Below are positions 17,856-28,200 of a stretch of 64,000 nt of DNA, in pieces (positions within the stretch are counted from its first letter, which is position 1; each line of letters begins with the position of its first letter). The DNA comes from an uncultured Microscilla sp. (lineage in GTDB: Bacteria; Bacteroidota; Bacteroidia; Cytophagales; Microscillaceae), in NCBI RefSeq assembly GCF_947493425.1, contig NZ_CANLRP010000010.1, positions 1 to 64,000 on the forward strand. Reading direction: 5' to 3'. The notes under the pieces were generated by a model. The model saw only the letters and a list, made by a program, of their open reading frames with translations. It had not been told where the DNA came from and searched no databases. A program made the translations under genes and the position numbers.

Positions 17856-18084
17856 GTGCTTTAGAATAGGATGACCTTTATCCACAACACAGCACTTCTA
17901 TATTTTGAAATTATACGCTACGTGCGTTTTTCCATCCATTTTTCACTATTTTTGATCAATCATAATGAAGGAGCTTATTTTGCCTACTGCCTGACAAGTA
18001 GTAGCAAAATAGTCAACTCATTACCAAACCTCTACCTACTATTACGTTTATATAAACCGATCAAAAACTTAATTTGTAAACATC

Positions 18085-21066
18085 ATGCACAACCTTTTAC
18101 ATTTTTGTAGATTTACCTTCATCCTGAGTATCCTAAGTTGGGGATTGCTCAACTCGCATCAAGCACAAAGCCAGATAAAGATTGGTAAACTTGTCAACAA
18201 GGACAAGTTAAAAAACAACCTTGCCAGAAAGCTACGCACCAATTGGGAAAAGCGCCTCAAAAAACTAAAAGAAGATTTTAATAAAGAAAGTTTTAGTTAT
18301 GCCATTGCTTTTACCGACAATGCAGGTTTTTATGAAGACAAACAACGGTTTGCCCGCTATCAGCGATTGAGCAACAATATGGTAAAGCTCAGAGATAACC
18401 TTAAGCAAATGAGCTTAAAAGACCTCAAGCGACTGGCAAAAGATGAAAATAAAACGGGCTTGGAAAAAGCCCGGGAAATGAGGACTAATAGCAAAGAGAT
18501 GATCCGGGCGAATGGTCAAAAACCCGAAGCACTGACTGAAATAGGGCAAATGGCGTTTTCAAGCAACAAGTTTAAAATTGCGGAGGATGCTTTTACTAAG
18601 GCAAAAAAGATATATGATAAACGTGGCAAAACCAATGATGAACGCTATAATAAATTATTGAGTAATATTTCGTTGTTATACCACACTACCGGGCGTTTTA
18701 ACGAAGCAGATGAATATACCACCCGTATGGTAGAGTTAAATGCCAAACAGTATGGCAAAACTCACTCGGCGTATGCCTCAGCATTAAACAATCGAGCAAT
18801 GCTGTTGAAAGACTTGGGAAAGTATACAGAAGCCGAGCGCCTGATAGACCAGGCAATGGGTATTGTAAGCAAAAACGAAGGGAAGAATAGTACACCTTAT
18901 GCCATCATGACGAACAATAAGGCTATATTATATCAAACCATCGGACGCTATACCCAAGCCGAAAAACTACTAAAAGAAGCCATTACAACCTCTGGTAAGT
19001 CTATGCGGGAAGGTGCTACCTTGTATCAACGGTTTTTGATCAATCAAGCCTTGTTGTTTCAAGACATGAAACGCTACGAAGAGGCTGAAGCTATTTACAA
19101 AAAAGCCATTAAACGCAAGCAACGTCAATGGAAAAAAAACCACCCCGACTATGCTTATATGCTCAACAATCTGGCAGCTTTGTATGTAGAAATGGGCAAA
19201 GATAGCGAGATAGAGCAGTTGCTTAAACAAGCGCAAAAAATATATGAAAAAAAGTTTGGCAAAAAACACCCTGGCTACGCCGCTACTATCAGTAACCTGG
19301 GGAATTTTTATCGAGCACAAGAAAAGTATGATCAGGCTAAACCCTTATTGCGGGAAGCATTGGTAGTGCGCGAAACTTTGCTGAGCAATCAACATCCGGC
19401 TTACGCCGAATCACAGGAAGACCTGGCAATACTCCATTGGCGTATGGGCAATGTTTCGCAGGCAGCAATACTTTACCGTGAAGTACTTAAAAGATCAGCC
19501 ACATTTATAAATAAATATTTTCCGGCCATGAGTGAAGCCGAAAAGGAAAAATATTGGAACAAGTTGCGCCCTACCTACCTAAGGTTTTATGCATTTGCCG
19601 CCGAAAACCACCCCAAAGACAATCGCTTGCTCACCGATATGTTCAACTATCATTTATCTACCAAGGCTATTTTGCTGAGCAATGCCAACAAAATACGGAA
19701 ACGTATACTAGGAAGCAGCAACCAAAAACTCATTGATGATTATAAGTATTGGCTCGATGTAAAAGAGATACTCGCTAAGTTGTACACTTACTCGCAAGCA
19801 GACCTGGAAGCACAGGATATCAACCTTGATTCATTGGAAAAAGCCGTCAATAAGATGGAACGTGACCTATCTAATCGTTCGAAAGACTTTTCGGGAGGAG
19901 TAGGTGACAAAACCATTGGTTTTAGTGAAGTTGCCAAGGCATTGGCTAACAATGAGGCAGTGGTAGAAATGGTTCAGTTTTATCAGTTTAAAAATAACTT
20001 TACCAACATTGTGTATTACGCTGCATTGGTAGTAACTCCTCAATCAACCTCTCCCAAAATAGTAGTACTCAAAAACGGTGATCATCTGGAAACCCGTTAC
20101 TTGAAATATTACCGCAATACTATCAAAAACAAACTTCAAGATCGCTACAGCTACAAAAAATACTGGAGCGAGATAGAGCCATTGCTCACAAAAGCAAAAA
20201 CGGTATATATTTCACCCGATGGCGTATACAATCAAATCAACCTTAACACTTTGCAAAAGCCCAATGGTAAATACCTGATAGAAGAGCAAAGTTTTATTGT
20301 ATTGACTAACTCTAAAGATTTGATTGGTCTCAAAAAACGAAAGCCTTTAAGTACCAACCGACAAGCAGTATTGGTGGGGTTCCCTGATTATGGAAGCGCC
20401 GGAAAAATACCCGCATTACCTGGCACCAAAAAAGAAGTAATTACCATTGAGGGTTTACTCAAAAGTTCAGGCTATAGTACACAAAAGCTGATGGCAAAAA
20501 AAGCTTCTGAAGAGAGTGTAAAGACAATCAGCGATAAACAACCCAAAATATTGCACATTGCCACCCACGGGTTTTTCTTGAAAGACAAAGACTTAAGTGG
20601 TAACAAGTTGTTTGGAGTAGAAATAGAAAAGGCCAAAGAAAATCCGCTGTTACGCTCAGGGCTCATGCTTGCCGATTCGGAGAAAGCTATGGACAATAGC
20701 CTGAAAAACAAAGAAAACCAAACCAATAACAACGGAATACTCACCGCTTATGAGGCAATGAATATGTCGCTGGATAAAACAGAGTTGGTAGTATTGAGCG
20801 CCTGCGAAACTGGGCTGGGTGATGTAAAAGCCGGAGAGGGTGTCTATGGATTGCAACGCGCTTTTCAGGTGGCTGGTGCCCAAGCTTTGATTATGAGCTT
20901 ATGGAAAGTAAGTGATGCCGCCACTCAACAATTGATGACCTTGTTTTACAAAAACTGGCTTCAGTTAGGCGATAAAGCAAAAGCATTTAAAAAAGCCCAA
21001 CTTCAACTCAAAGCCACATTTAAAGAACCTTTTTATTGGGGAGCCTTCGTACTGATTGGTAGCTAA
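18085..21066 (+). CDS. Secreted TPR-CHAT domain protein
   Basis: 993 residues. The signal peptide ends near HQAQS. Residues about 140-460 are tandem tetratricopeptide-type repeats of about 42 residues (YTEAERL, YTQAEKLLKEA, YEEAEAIYKKA, YDQAKPLLREAL). The C-terminal third is a CHAT domain, related to caspases, with His828 (ILHIATHGFF) and Cys907 (LSACETGLG) in the expected catalytic order, then YGLQRAFQVAGA and LWKVSD. TPR-CHAT proteins are peptidases in some studied cases, cleaving partners after an activating interaction. With a signal peptide this one should act in the envelope. No partner gene is adjacent, and REP-like repeats follow it. Confidence 0.88.
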   Translation: MHNLLHFCRFTFILSILSWGLLNSHQAQSQIKIGKLVNKDKLKNNLARKLRTNWEKRLKKLKEDFNKESFSYAIAFTDNAGFYEDKQRFARYQRLSNNMVKLRDNLKQMSLKDLKRLAKDENKTGLEKAREMRTNSKEMIRANGQKPEALTEIGQMAFSSNKFKIAEDAFTKAKKIYDKRGKTNDERYNKLLSNISLLYHTTGRFNEADEYTTRMVELNAKQYGKTHSAYASALNNRAMLLKDLGKYTEAERLIDQAMGIVSKNEGKNSTPYAIMTNNKAILYQTIGRYTQAEKLLKEAITTSGKSMREGATLYQRFLINQALLFQDMKRYEEAEAIYKKAIKRKQRQWKKNHPDYAYMLNNLAALYVEMGKDSEIEQLLKQAQKIYEKKFGKKHPGYAATISNLGNFYRAQEKYDQAKPLLREALVVRETLLSNQHPAYAESQEDLAILHWRMGNVSQAAILYREVLKRSATFINKYFPAMSEAEKEKYWNKLRPTYLRFYAFAAENHPKDNRLLTDMFNYHLSTKAILLSNANKIRKRILGSSNQKLIDDYKYWLDVKEILAKLYTYSQADLEAQDINLDSLEKAVNKMERDLSNRSKDFSGGVGDKTIGFSEVAKALANNEAVVEMVQFYQFKNNFTNIVYYAALVVTPQSTSPKIVVLKNGDHLETRYLKYYRNTIKNKLQDRYSYKKYWSEIEPLLTKAKTVYISPDGVYNQINLNTLQKPNGKYLIEEQSFIVLTNSKDLIGLKKRKPLSTNRQAVLVGFPDYGSAGKIPALPGTKKEVITIEGLLKSSGYSTQKLMAKKASEESVKTISDKQPKILHIATHGFFLKDKDLSGNKLFGVEIEKAKENPLLRSGLMLADSEKAMDNSLKNKENQTNNNGILTAYEAMNMSLDKTELVVLSACETGLGDVKAGEGVYGLQRAFQVAGAQALIMSLWKVSDAATQQLMTLFYKNWLQLGDKAKAFKKAQLQLKATFKEPFYWGAFVLIGS

Positions 21067-21172
21067 GTAAATAGCAGTAAGCAATTAGCTATAAGCTACA
21101 AGTAAAGATAACTCTCTCATAATATGATAGTTATACTTTCATATTAGGTATATTTAATTTTGTCTTGGTACA

Positions 21173-21280
21173 TAATGCAGTCAAAATAACTTCCCCATTT
21201 TAACTGTATATTTTAGTCGCTAGACAAGGCGAAAAAATATTTACTTAAATTTGCTGACATTATTTCGGCAACATTACTAA
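21173..21280. repeat. Dispersed intergenic repeat, copy 2 (short form)
   Basis: 108 bases matching copy 1 (16391-16550) at both ends: 50 bases with one mismatch, then about 48 identical. Here the centre is only CGCTAGACAAGGCG, the reverse complement of a sequence in the longer copy 1 centre. It lies in the 607-base gap after the TPR-CHAT gene. Confidence 0.8.
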
Positions 21281-21340
21281 GGAATTGTTCAAAAATAAAT
21301 TTACACTCTGAGGGGTGATTTTTCGCCTTGATACTTCGTT

Positions 21341-21379
21341 ATTTTTATTGCCCGTAGCGCTGCTATGGGCGCAAAAAAT
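21341..21379. repeat. REP-like hairpin GCCCGTAGC-GCT-GCTATGGGC
   Basis: Nine-base arms (21350-21358 and 21362-21370, one G-U) around the triplet GCT, flanked by ATTTTT and AAAAAT that extend the stem. The core TAGCGCTGCTA recurs in the hairpin at 16450-16488, and the left arm GCCCGTAGCGCTG recurs at 37711. Confidence 0.65.
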
Positions 21380-21458
21380 AGCCTCGTCTCAAAACAAAAC
21401 CTCTACCTCAAGAATGGTAATTTAATTTCTCACCATTCCTAAGCAGGGCAAAACCAGA

Positions 21459-21531
21459 AACTAATGCCTTGCGTTTGATGACTTTTTAACTAAAACTGAT
21501 GGTTTAACAGCAAATATTAAAGGCATTAGTT
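21459..21531. repeat. 73-base element bounded by a perfect 12-bp inverted repeat
   Basis: AACTAATGCCTT (21459-21470) and AAGGCATTAGTT (21520-21531) enclose 49 bases with no reading frame. Just upstream, GAATGGT and ACCATTC (about 21414-21438) form another small inverted repeat. It could be a tiny mobile-element relic or an RNA structure; there is no direct evidence for either. Confidence 0.5.
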
Positions 21532-21594
21532 GGGCTCAACACCAGACAAATCATTACATCTACTTGAGATTTACTCGTTTTAACAATAACTTCA

Positions 21595-21627
21595 CTCCCA
21601 CACACTGATTGGTGTGGGAGCTTTTTT
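21595..21627 (+). terminator. Intrinsic terminator with no obvious upstream gene
   Basis: Stem CTCCCACAC/GTGTGGGAG (21595-21603, 21612-21620) then CTTTTTT. It ends about 530 bases after the TPR-CHAT stop, just before the next gene. It may end a long 3' UTR or a short unannotated RNA made from the repeat-rich gap. Confidence 0.75.
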
Positions 21628-21673
21628 ACCTCGCTTTTACAATGTTTTTCAAAACTTACTTATCAAGTTCTTA

Positions 21674-22153
21674 ATGGCTTTTGACTTTTCTTTATGGATT
21701 CACGCAGGTGATAACACTGAGCAGGTAGGCACCTTTTTGCATACACATACATCCATTGAAACCAAGCTTAACCAATACAACTTGCACCTACAAACCCACA
21801 AAAATCACCATTTGCTCAAAACAGACCAAGTAAGCCAAGTGGGGATTAGATCGTTACAAGATGCACACGAGATGTCTTTGATTGGATTTGAATTTCTCAA
21901 AATTTTGCTCAAAGCACCGCCGTTTCATTATGCGATGGTAGGGTTGGGGCTGACAAAATGGAGGGATTTGCACGAGTTTTTGCCTTATCCCAAAGATTTG
22001 TTATTGACCAAAGGTTTTGTAGTACGCGAAGATATTTATAATAAAATGGAAATCTCTGCCGACACCGACCAAAGCTTCAGATCTGATATAGGTTTTTTTC
22101 GAAACGGATACCTCTGGATTCCTTATATAGGTGAATGGGAGTTTCCTTTTTAA
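21674..22153 (+). CDS. Hypothetical protein, family not recognised
   Basis: 159 residues from the ATG at 21674. A longer frame starts with GTG at 21614, inside the terminator hairpin, so that start is unlikely. The protein is cytoplasmic by appearance, without signal peptide or membrane segment. It is rich in His and aromatics (FSLWIHAGD, NLHLQTHKNHHLLKTD), with GIRSLQDAHEMSLIGFEFL in the middle and GYLWIPYIGEWEFPF at the end. No motif points to a function. It is convergent with the giant T9SS protein gene. Confidence 0.6.
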   Translation: MAFDFSLWIHAGDNTEQVGTFLHTHTSIETKLNQYNLHLQTHKNHHLLKTDQVSQVGIRSLQDAHEMSLIGFEFLKILLKAPPFHYAMVGLGLTKWRDLHEFLPYPKDLLLTKGFVVREDIYNKMEISADTDQSFRSDIGFFRNGYLWIPYIGEWEFPF

Positions 22154-22154
22154 C

Positions 22155-22187
22155 AAAAAAACGCCTGACCAAAACGGTGGTCAGACG
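22155..22187 (-). terminator. Intrinsic terminator of the giant T9SS protein gene
   Basis: Arms 22162-22170 and 22179-22187 (GTCTGACC against GGTCAGGC type pairing, one mismatch) followed on the minus strand by seven T. It could also act weakly for the convergent gene. Confidence 0.75.
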
Positions 22188-22217
22188 CTATTTTGATTTT
22201 ATTTATTTTGGTTGATA

Positions 22218-25200
22218 TTATTTTACCACAATTTTAGATTGATAAGTTTTCCCGTCTATACTTACCCTCAACACATACATTCCGGCCACTGCCGAAGTGG
22301 GCACAACAAAACTTTGACTACCTTGACTATTCAAACTCACTGTTTTTACAATGGTTCCCTGCATATCAAGTAGTTGCGCTTTTAACGCGCTTTGGCTAGA
22401 TGCATAGGGCAACTCTAAATTTACAACCCCTCCCCTGCTTATAGGGTTGGGCGTTGCTTTTATATACATTGGCTTCTCAATATCAGCTTTAATTACTTTA
22501 GTAAAACGTTTGAGGTCGTTTTCATCTACCTGGCGTAAGCGGTAATAGTTGGCACCTGATACGGGGGTTTGGTCTACAAACTCATAGTTTTGTACTCCTC
22601 TACCGTTGCCTTTACCCGTTACTTGCCCCAAAGTAACAAAAGTTTTGCCTCCGTCACGGCTCGCCTGCACCTCAAACCTTGCCACTAGTTCTTCATTATT
22701 GGTTACCCATTGTACCACCACCTTTTGGTTGTCAATTGGAGAGGCTTTGAGCTCTAAAAATTGAATCGGTAAAGCGATGAAATTCCAGGCAAGGGTAAAA
22801 TCTCCATTACCCAAAGAAGAAAAGTCAAAATCAGCATCAGGTCCGGTAGACTTTACCGTAAATTGGTTATTATTGATGTTGGTAGTGCTTCCTTTGGCAT
22901 CAGTCCATTCGGTAGACCCTACAGTATAGCCCGAACCGCCATTGGTAATATTAAATCCAGTAACGCGCCCGTTGGCATCGGTAATGGCGGTGGCGGTAGC
23001 ATTGACCGTAGGCGAACCACCTGTAATATTTACTGTAGGGTTTTTATACCCTGTGCCCTGGGCAGTTACTTCCAAAGCCGTGATGACACCACCCGCTACG
23101 GTAGCACGCCCTACCGCTCCTGCACCGCCTACCGTCACCACGGGCGGATAAGTAGTATTATAACCAGAACCGCCATTGCTGATGGTGAACCCAGTAATGG
23201 CTCCACTTCCATTTACACTTGCTACCGCTACCGAAGCACCTGTACCTGGGTTGATACCATTGTTTTGGCTGCCTCCCCCTCCAATCGTGATAATGGGTGG
23301 ATCTGCCATACTATAGCCCGAACCTCCATTTGCGATGTTCATTGCGGTAATCACACCGCCAGTGATCACAGGTGTAATGACAGCTCCTGTGCCTGGTGTG
23401 CCATCGGTAAGCGTAACCGAAGGGTAGCCATCACCCTCCCCTTTTTTGTCTGCACCGCTGTCTTTGAGTATGGTAAGCTCTCCCAAAGATGCAAAAGTGA
23501 TTTCTTCCAGTGAAGTACCAAACAACCACGGGTTAGAAGCCCCTCCGGTATAATCGCCACGTTCTGAACCAGCATCAAACGCCAATTGTATTTTGGCTTT
23601 ATCAATGGTAATATCTGTTCCACCATTTTGCAAAACAGGCGAATTAGTATTCGGATAAAGCCCTTGAGTTACCTTCCAGTGGCGACTACGCGACACATAG
23701 TTTGCGTTGGAGCCTGCCGGGATCGTTCGGTTGGCAGCGGGTGATTCAAACTGTTCCATGACCATCATTAAGAACGACCCGTCTGGAATGGACACATTGG
23801 TAGACCTTACACTTAACTGAATACGTCGGTTGGCATTAGACCCTCCAATATAGATATCGTTTTTACCAATAGGATAAAACTTAAAGTTACTTGAGGTAGT
23901 CGCATTAGAAAACAAATGAGCACAAGGGCCATCAATATAACTTTGGTTAGTAACTAAAGGAATGTTACTATTGTCACCAAAAATCAACTCTTTATCTTTG
24001 GCAGTCAGTATTTTTCCATTTTTAATGTCTAACTGAGAATTGATTTGCATACGCGAGCCCGTTTGCAATATGCCAAACGGCTTTTGAACAATTACACTAT
24101 AAAACTCTTGTAGTTCATTCAAGGGTTCTCTGGTAACACTTTGGGTAGTCGAACCTCCGTTACCAAACTGAACCGTCCCTTGTTGAGGATCAAAAGCACC
24201 ACGATTCACCCAGTCACCTTCCAGGGTAATCTTTCGGTTATTGTTTGAAGGACTTAAAGATGCCCCATTTTCAATCGTCAGATTACCTTCTACGTATAAG
24301 TCAGATCCTAAATCGGTGATTCCCTGACTAAACAAGACCGTTGAAAACCTTGAACCTCCGCCATTGGTAATAGTACGGGTAAAGTTTTGATCAAAATCTA
24401 CTGTCATAGCACTTGATCCAGGGTTAAACGATCCATCATTATTCCAGCTCCCGCCTACTTTCATGGTAAGCCCCACATTGGGGTTAATTGTCACATCAGA
24501 CGAGATAATCACATTTTCTAAAATGGTGACGTCTTTAGTCATATTTACTACAATCGGCTTTCGGGCGTTGGTAGAGTTGGGGTCGGGCAATAGAGACTCT
24601 ATGGTCAAGCTTCGGCAAGTAATGGCTTGCACCCCTGGGTCAAGGTCTAAATCAATGACAAAGTTAGCGGGAGCTACTACATCTGGTGGTCCATTTACTA
24701 CGTTCCACTGCAATTGTAACAAGTCATAATTAATAATCACCTTATCGCCAGGACCTGGTACCCCATCGGGTCGCCAGTTTTGCGGGTCGCTCCACGAAGT
24801 ACCCGTAGATGAAGGTCCCCCATCCCAACGCTTTACTCCTTCGGTTCTCCACACCACCATACTGTCAGTAGTGGCAATGCCATCGGGATTAAAAGTATTA
24901 TTGGGTGTTCCAGCAGCTACCGCTGTTACAGTAGCTTCATTGTCGTAGTCTTCTCCCGAAAAGGTGCCCAAAGCATCCTTCAGTATCATGCGTGTATACA
25001 CACTGTTCCCGGTAGCAGTTCTTTTAATATTATAAGGCACCACGCCTCCATTGTCGTCAGTAGGCTGTTTCGGAAACACTATATTATAAATAGTATCTAT
25101 TCGGGGGGTAGCCACATAGTCGTGGGTTACTCCAGCAGGCAATGCACTAGTGTAAGCGTCAGGCGACGATGTACTAGTGCTGATACTGTATTTGTCATTA

Positions 25201-28200
25201 GTAGCCCTATAGGTAGTATAGTCTCCAACAATGGTAATAAAAGCTCCTCCATCAATCCCATCGGTAAATATTCCATCACTAAAGGTTGCCACAGGATACA
25301 CCAAAGCAGTAGGCACGACTACCTGATTTATTGAGGTAGCGGTCAGGTAAGCATCTATTGACGCCGCAGTAGAAGGGGTACCCAATCCAGCTACTGCAGT
25401 CAAGTCTACTTTAGGAGTGGCAGTATAGCCTCCTCCAGCGCTGGTTACATTAATATTTGTAATAGTTCCGCCAGCTACTACAATATCTATAGTAGCATTG
25501 GGTGCGCCGCCAGGTACACTATAGGCGTGGGTTCCGTTATTGTAACCTGCTCCTCCCGAAAAAATCACGACTTTATCGAGCGATGTAGCAGTCAAAACAG
25601 CACTACCAGTAGCCCCTGAGCCTCCTCCGTTAGATACAATCACTACTGGAGTTTGGGTAAAGTTGCTGCCACCGTTGGTTTTAGAGTAACTAGTCACTAC
25701 ATCGGCAGTTCTGTTAGAAGTAAAAACAGCTCCTGAACCACCACCACCAGTAATGGTTACATCAGGATCGGTAGTATAGCCGCTTCCACCACCACCATAA
25801 GTGATGGTACCGGGGCTTTCAGATTTGGCTGTACTTTCTAGGTTTACTCCATTGGCATCCATAGACTCTATCAAATAATAACGTGCTGATATGGTACCTT
25901 CGACATCAAACCTAAACCGCCCGGTGGCTCCTTGACGAGTAAGCTTGGCGTATTTTTCTGCCTCGCCAATCAGCGTAAATTTGCCTCCATCTCTTACTCT
26001 CAGCCTTTCATTAGCCTCCATTGCCAAGGTTCCTCCTCCTTTCACGCTTAAGATACCTCCACTTCGGATAATAGTTTTACTAAAATTACCTGTCAAACCA
26101 TCTGGAATATTGAGTTGACAATCATTGTAAATATCTAAACGGGTAATAATAGTGAAGTTGTCTACAAGGTCATACTGAGTAACCGCCCCTAAACCATACT
26201 TATCATTGAAATTGACAGTTGTAAAGCTTTGCCCATTGGTTCTTATCTGACGGGTAGTGGTGTTGCTTGGTTCGAAGTTGAAAGAGCCATTTCCAGCGTT
26301 TGCCATTGTTCCTCCAGTATTCAACCAATTCCCTTCGACAAAGAAATCGCTATTCCAGGGATAAATATCTCCTCCAGTTTGTAAAAAATCACCTTTCACT
26401 CTTATATCTGATCCTCCAGCGTTCCCTCTAAATATTCCTCCTTTTACTTCCAAGTTACCATTGCAGGTAATGGCTCCACCGGAATATACATCCCCGGTTT
26501 TCGAAGCAGCCACCTCAAGTGTATACAACTCCTCTCCCCTCATAGTTACCCTTTGACGCTGCCCCCCCACACAAGCTAAAATAGAGGTACCTGCGTCGAA
26601 GGTGGCTGTATTGTTATTAAAATTGATGGTTCCACCTATTTCTACCCTACACTGGTTAGGCGCAGCATCACTGTGTATATCTATTCTTCCGTTATCGTCT
26701 ACCATAAAGTCGAGCCCCACTTGCAAAAGTGTTACCCCAGAATTAATGGTGAGTCTGCGATTGGTTCCTGTTACCCCATTCCAGTGAAAATTGACCCTAA
26801 GCGTGCCTTCAATATGGATATTGTTAACATCTAACTCACAATTTCGGGTGGCGTTCTCTGGGATAATGACATCTACCGTTGTGTTGCCGGCAGTACCTGG
26901 TACAAAACCCAATGCTCCCCCTACATCGTCCAACCAGTTGGCCGCGTTATTCCAAGAAGTCGATACACCTCCCTGCCAAATACAACGGGTATTGGTAATC
27001 CAAATAATTCTATCCGGGTCACCGGCATCATTATATGTGCCTTGGTCAAAATCTTCACCCACTCCGCCCGCAGCCGAACTACCTATAGCATTAGTCATTT
27101 GAACCGTCCCATTACGATTGTTTCTTACTACCGAGTTGCCAGTCCCTCCTCCAAAAAAGAAGTTATCTATAGTAATGGCTCCATAGCCGTCTCCTGTACC
27201 ATCATCGGGCGAATTGGCAGTAATGGGGATATCCATATTAAGGGTAAGATCACCAGGCAAACGCGAATAACTAAAGTTATTGACTGGATCGAGTGTAGCT
27301 CCAAAATAGACCTTAAGCCCCCCACCACTGTTGGTTCCTCCTGTAGTATTATCAGTGGCAGTTCCGGTGTTCGCCAAGGCATAGTCATTGTTATTGGTAC
27401 TCATCTGAAAGAAATCGCCATAAATTACCGAAATGTAACAACCACTGTATACCGCAAATCTATAGGTGCCAGTGTCGCCTCTACTAAAAAATACTGGCCC
27501 AGCAGCAGAGCCTGAAATAATAATGGAGCCTCCTTTACGCCCCCGTACAATCACATCGTCGTGCATACGAAACTCCGCATTGGACTCTGCTTTCAGGGTT
27601 CCAAATGCATTGAGTTCATCATCAGGGTTATCACCCACCAATAGTTTGTTAGAGAGTAGGTTAAAAATTGTATTTTTGTGAATGGTAAGGTCTCCTACTA
27701 CTCTCACTCCAGACGCAAGCTCTACCACATTGTCAGTTTCTACCCCGCCTGTTACATCCCCGGTAACATTGTCGTTGTCTAACACTACCAGGCGAGGCAA
27801 TAAAATACCTGGTCCTTCAGTTCCTTCATCGGCAGCATCGTTGAGCAAAGTAGCCCGCCCACGAATGGTTTGGGTGGTTACTACCCCGCTAGTAACACCA
27901 TTCATAATCAGCCAGGGGCGTTGCCCATCGTTTCCATTGGTGTTGGTAGTAATAGTAGATACACCTACATAAAATCCACGTCGGTCAGCAGGCGTATTGC
28001 TGGGCGTTTCGGTATTTTCGTCAAATAAATCACCACCAAGGTGCAAAGCAAGACTACTGGCAGTAGCTCCTGTATCAAATAAATCTATGCTCGCTCCATT
28101 GCCACTTCCTAAAGGTCCCGCATCCGATACTGTCAAGTTGCCTCGCACACTAATATCAGCATCAGGTAAGTTCCAGGAATAGCCTCTAGGGTGGGTAGTA

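Noticed and set aside
27042..27515. Several plus-strand frames of 60-220 codons opposite the giant T9SS gene
   Set aside because: They come from low-complexity Gly/Thr codons on the coding strand and lack starts, motifs and neighbours.
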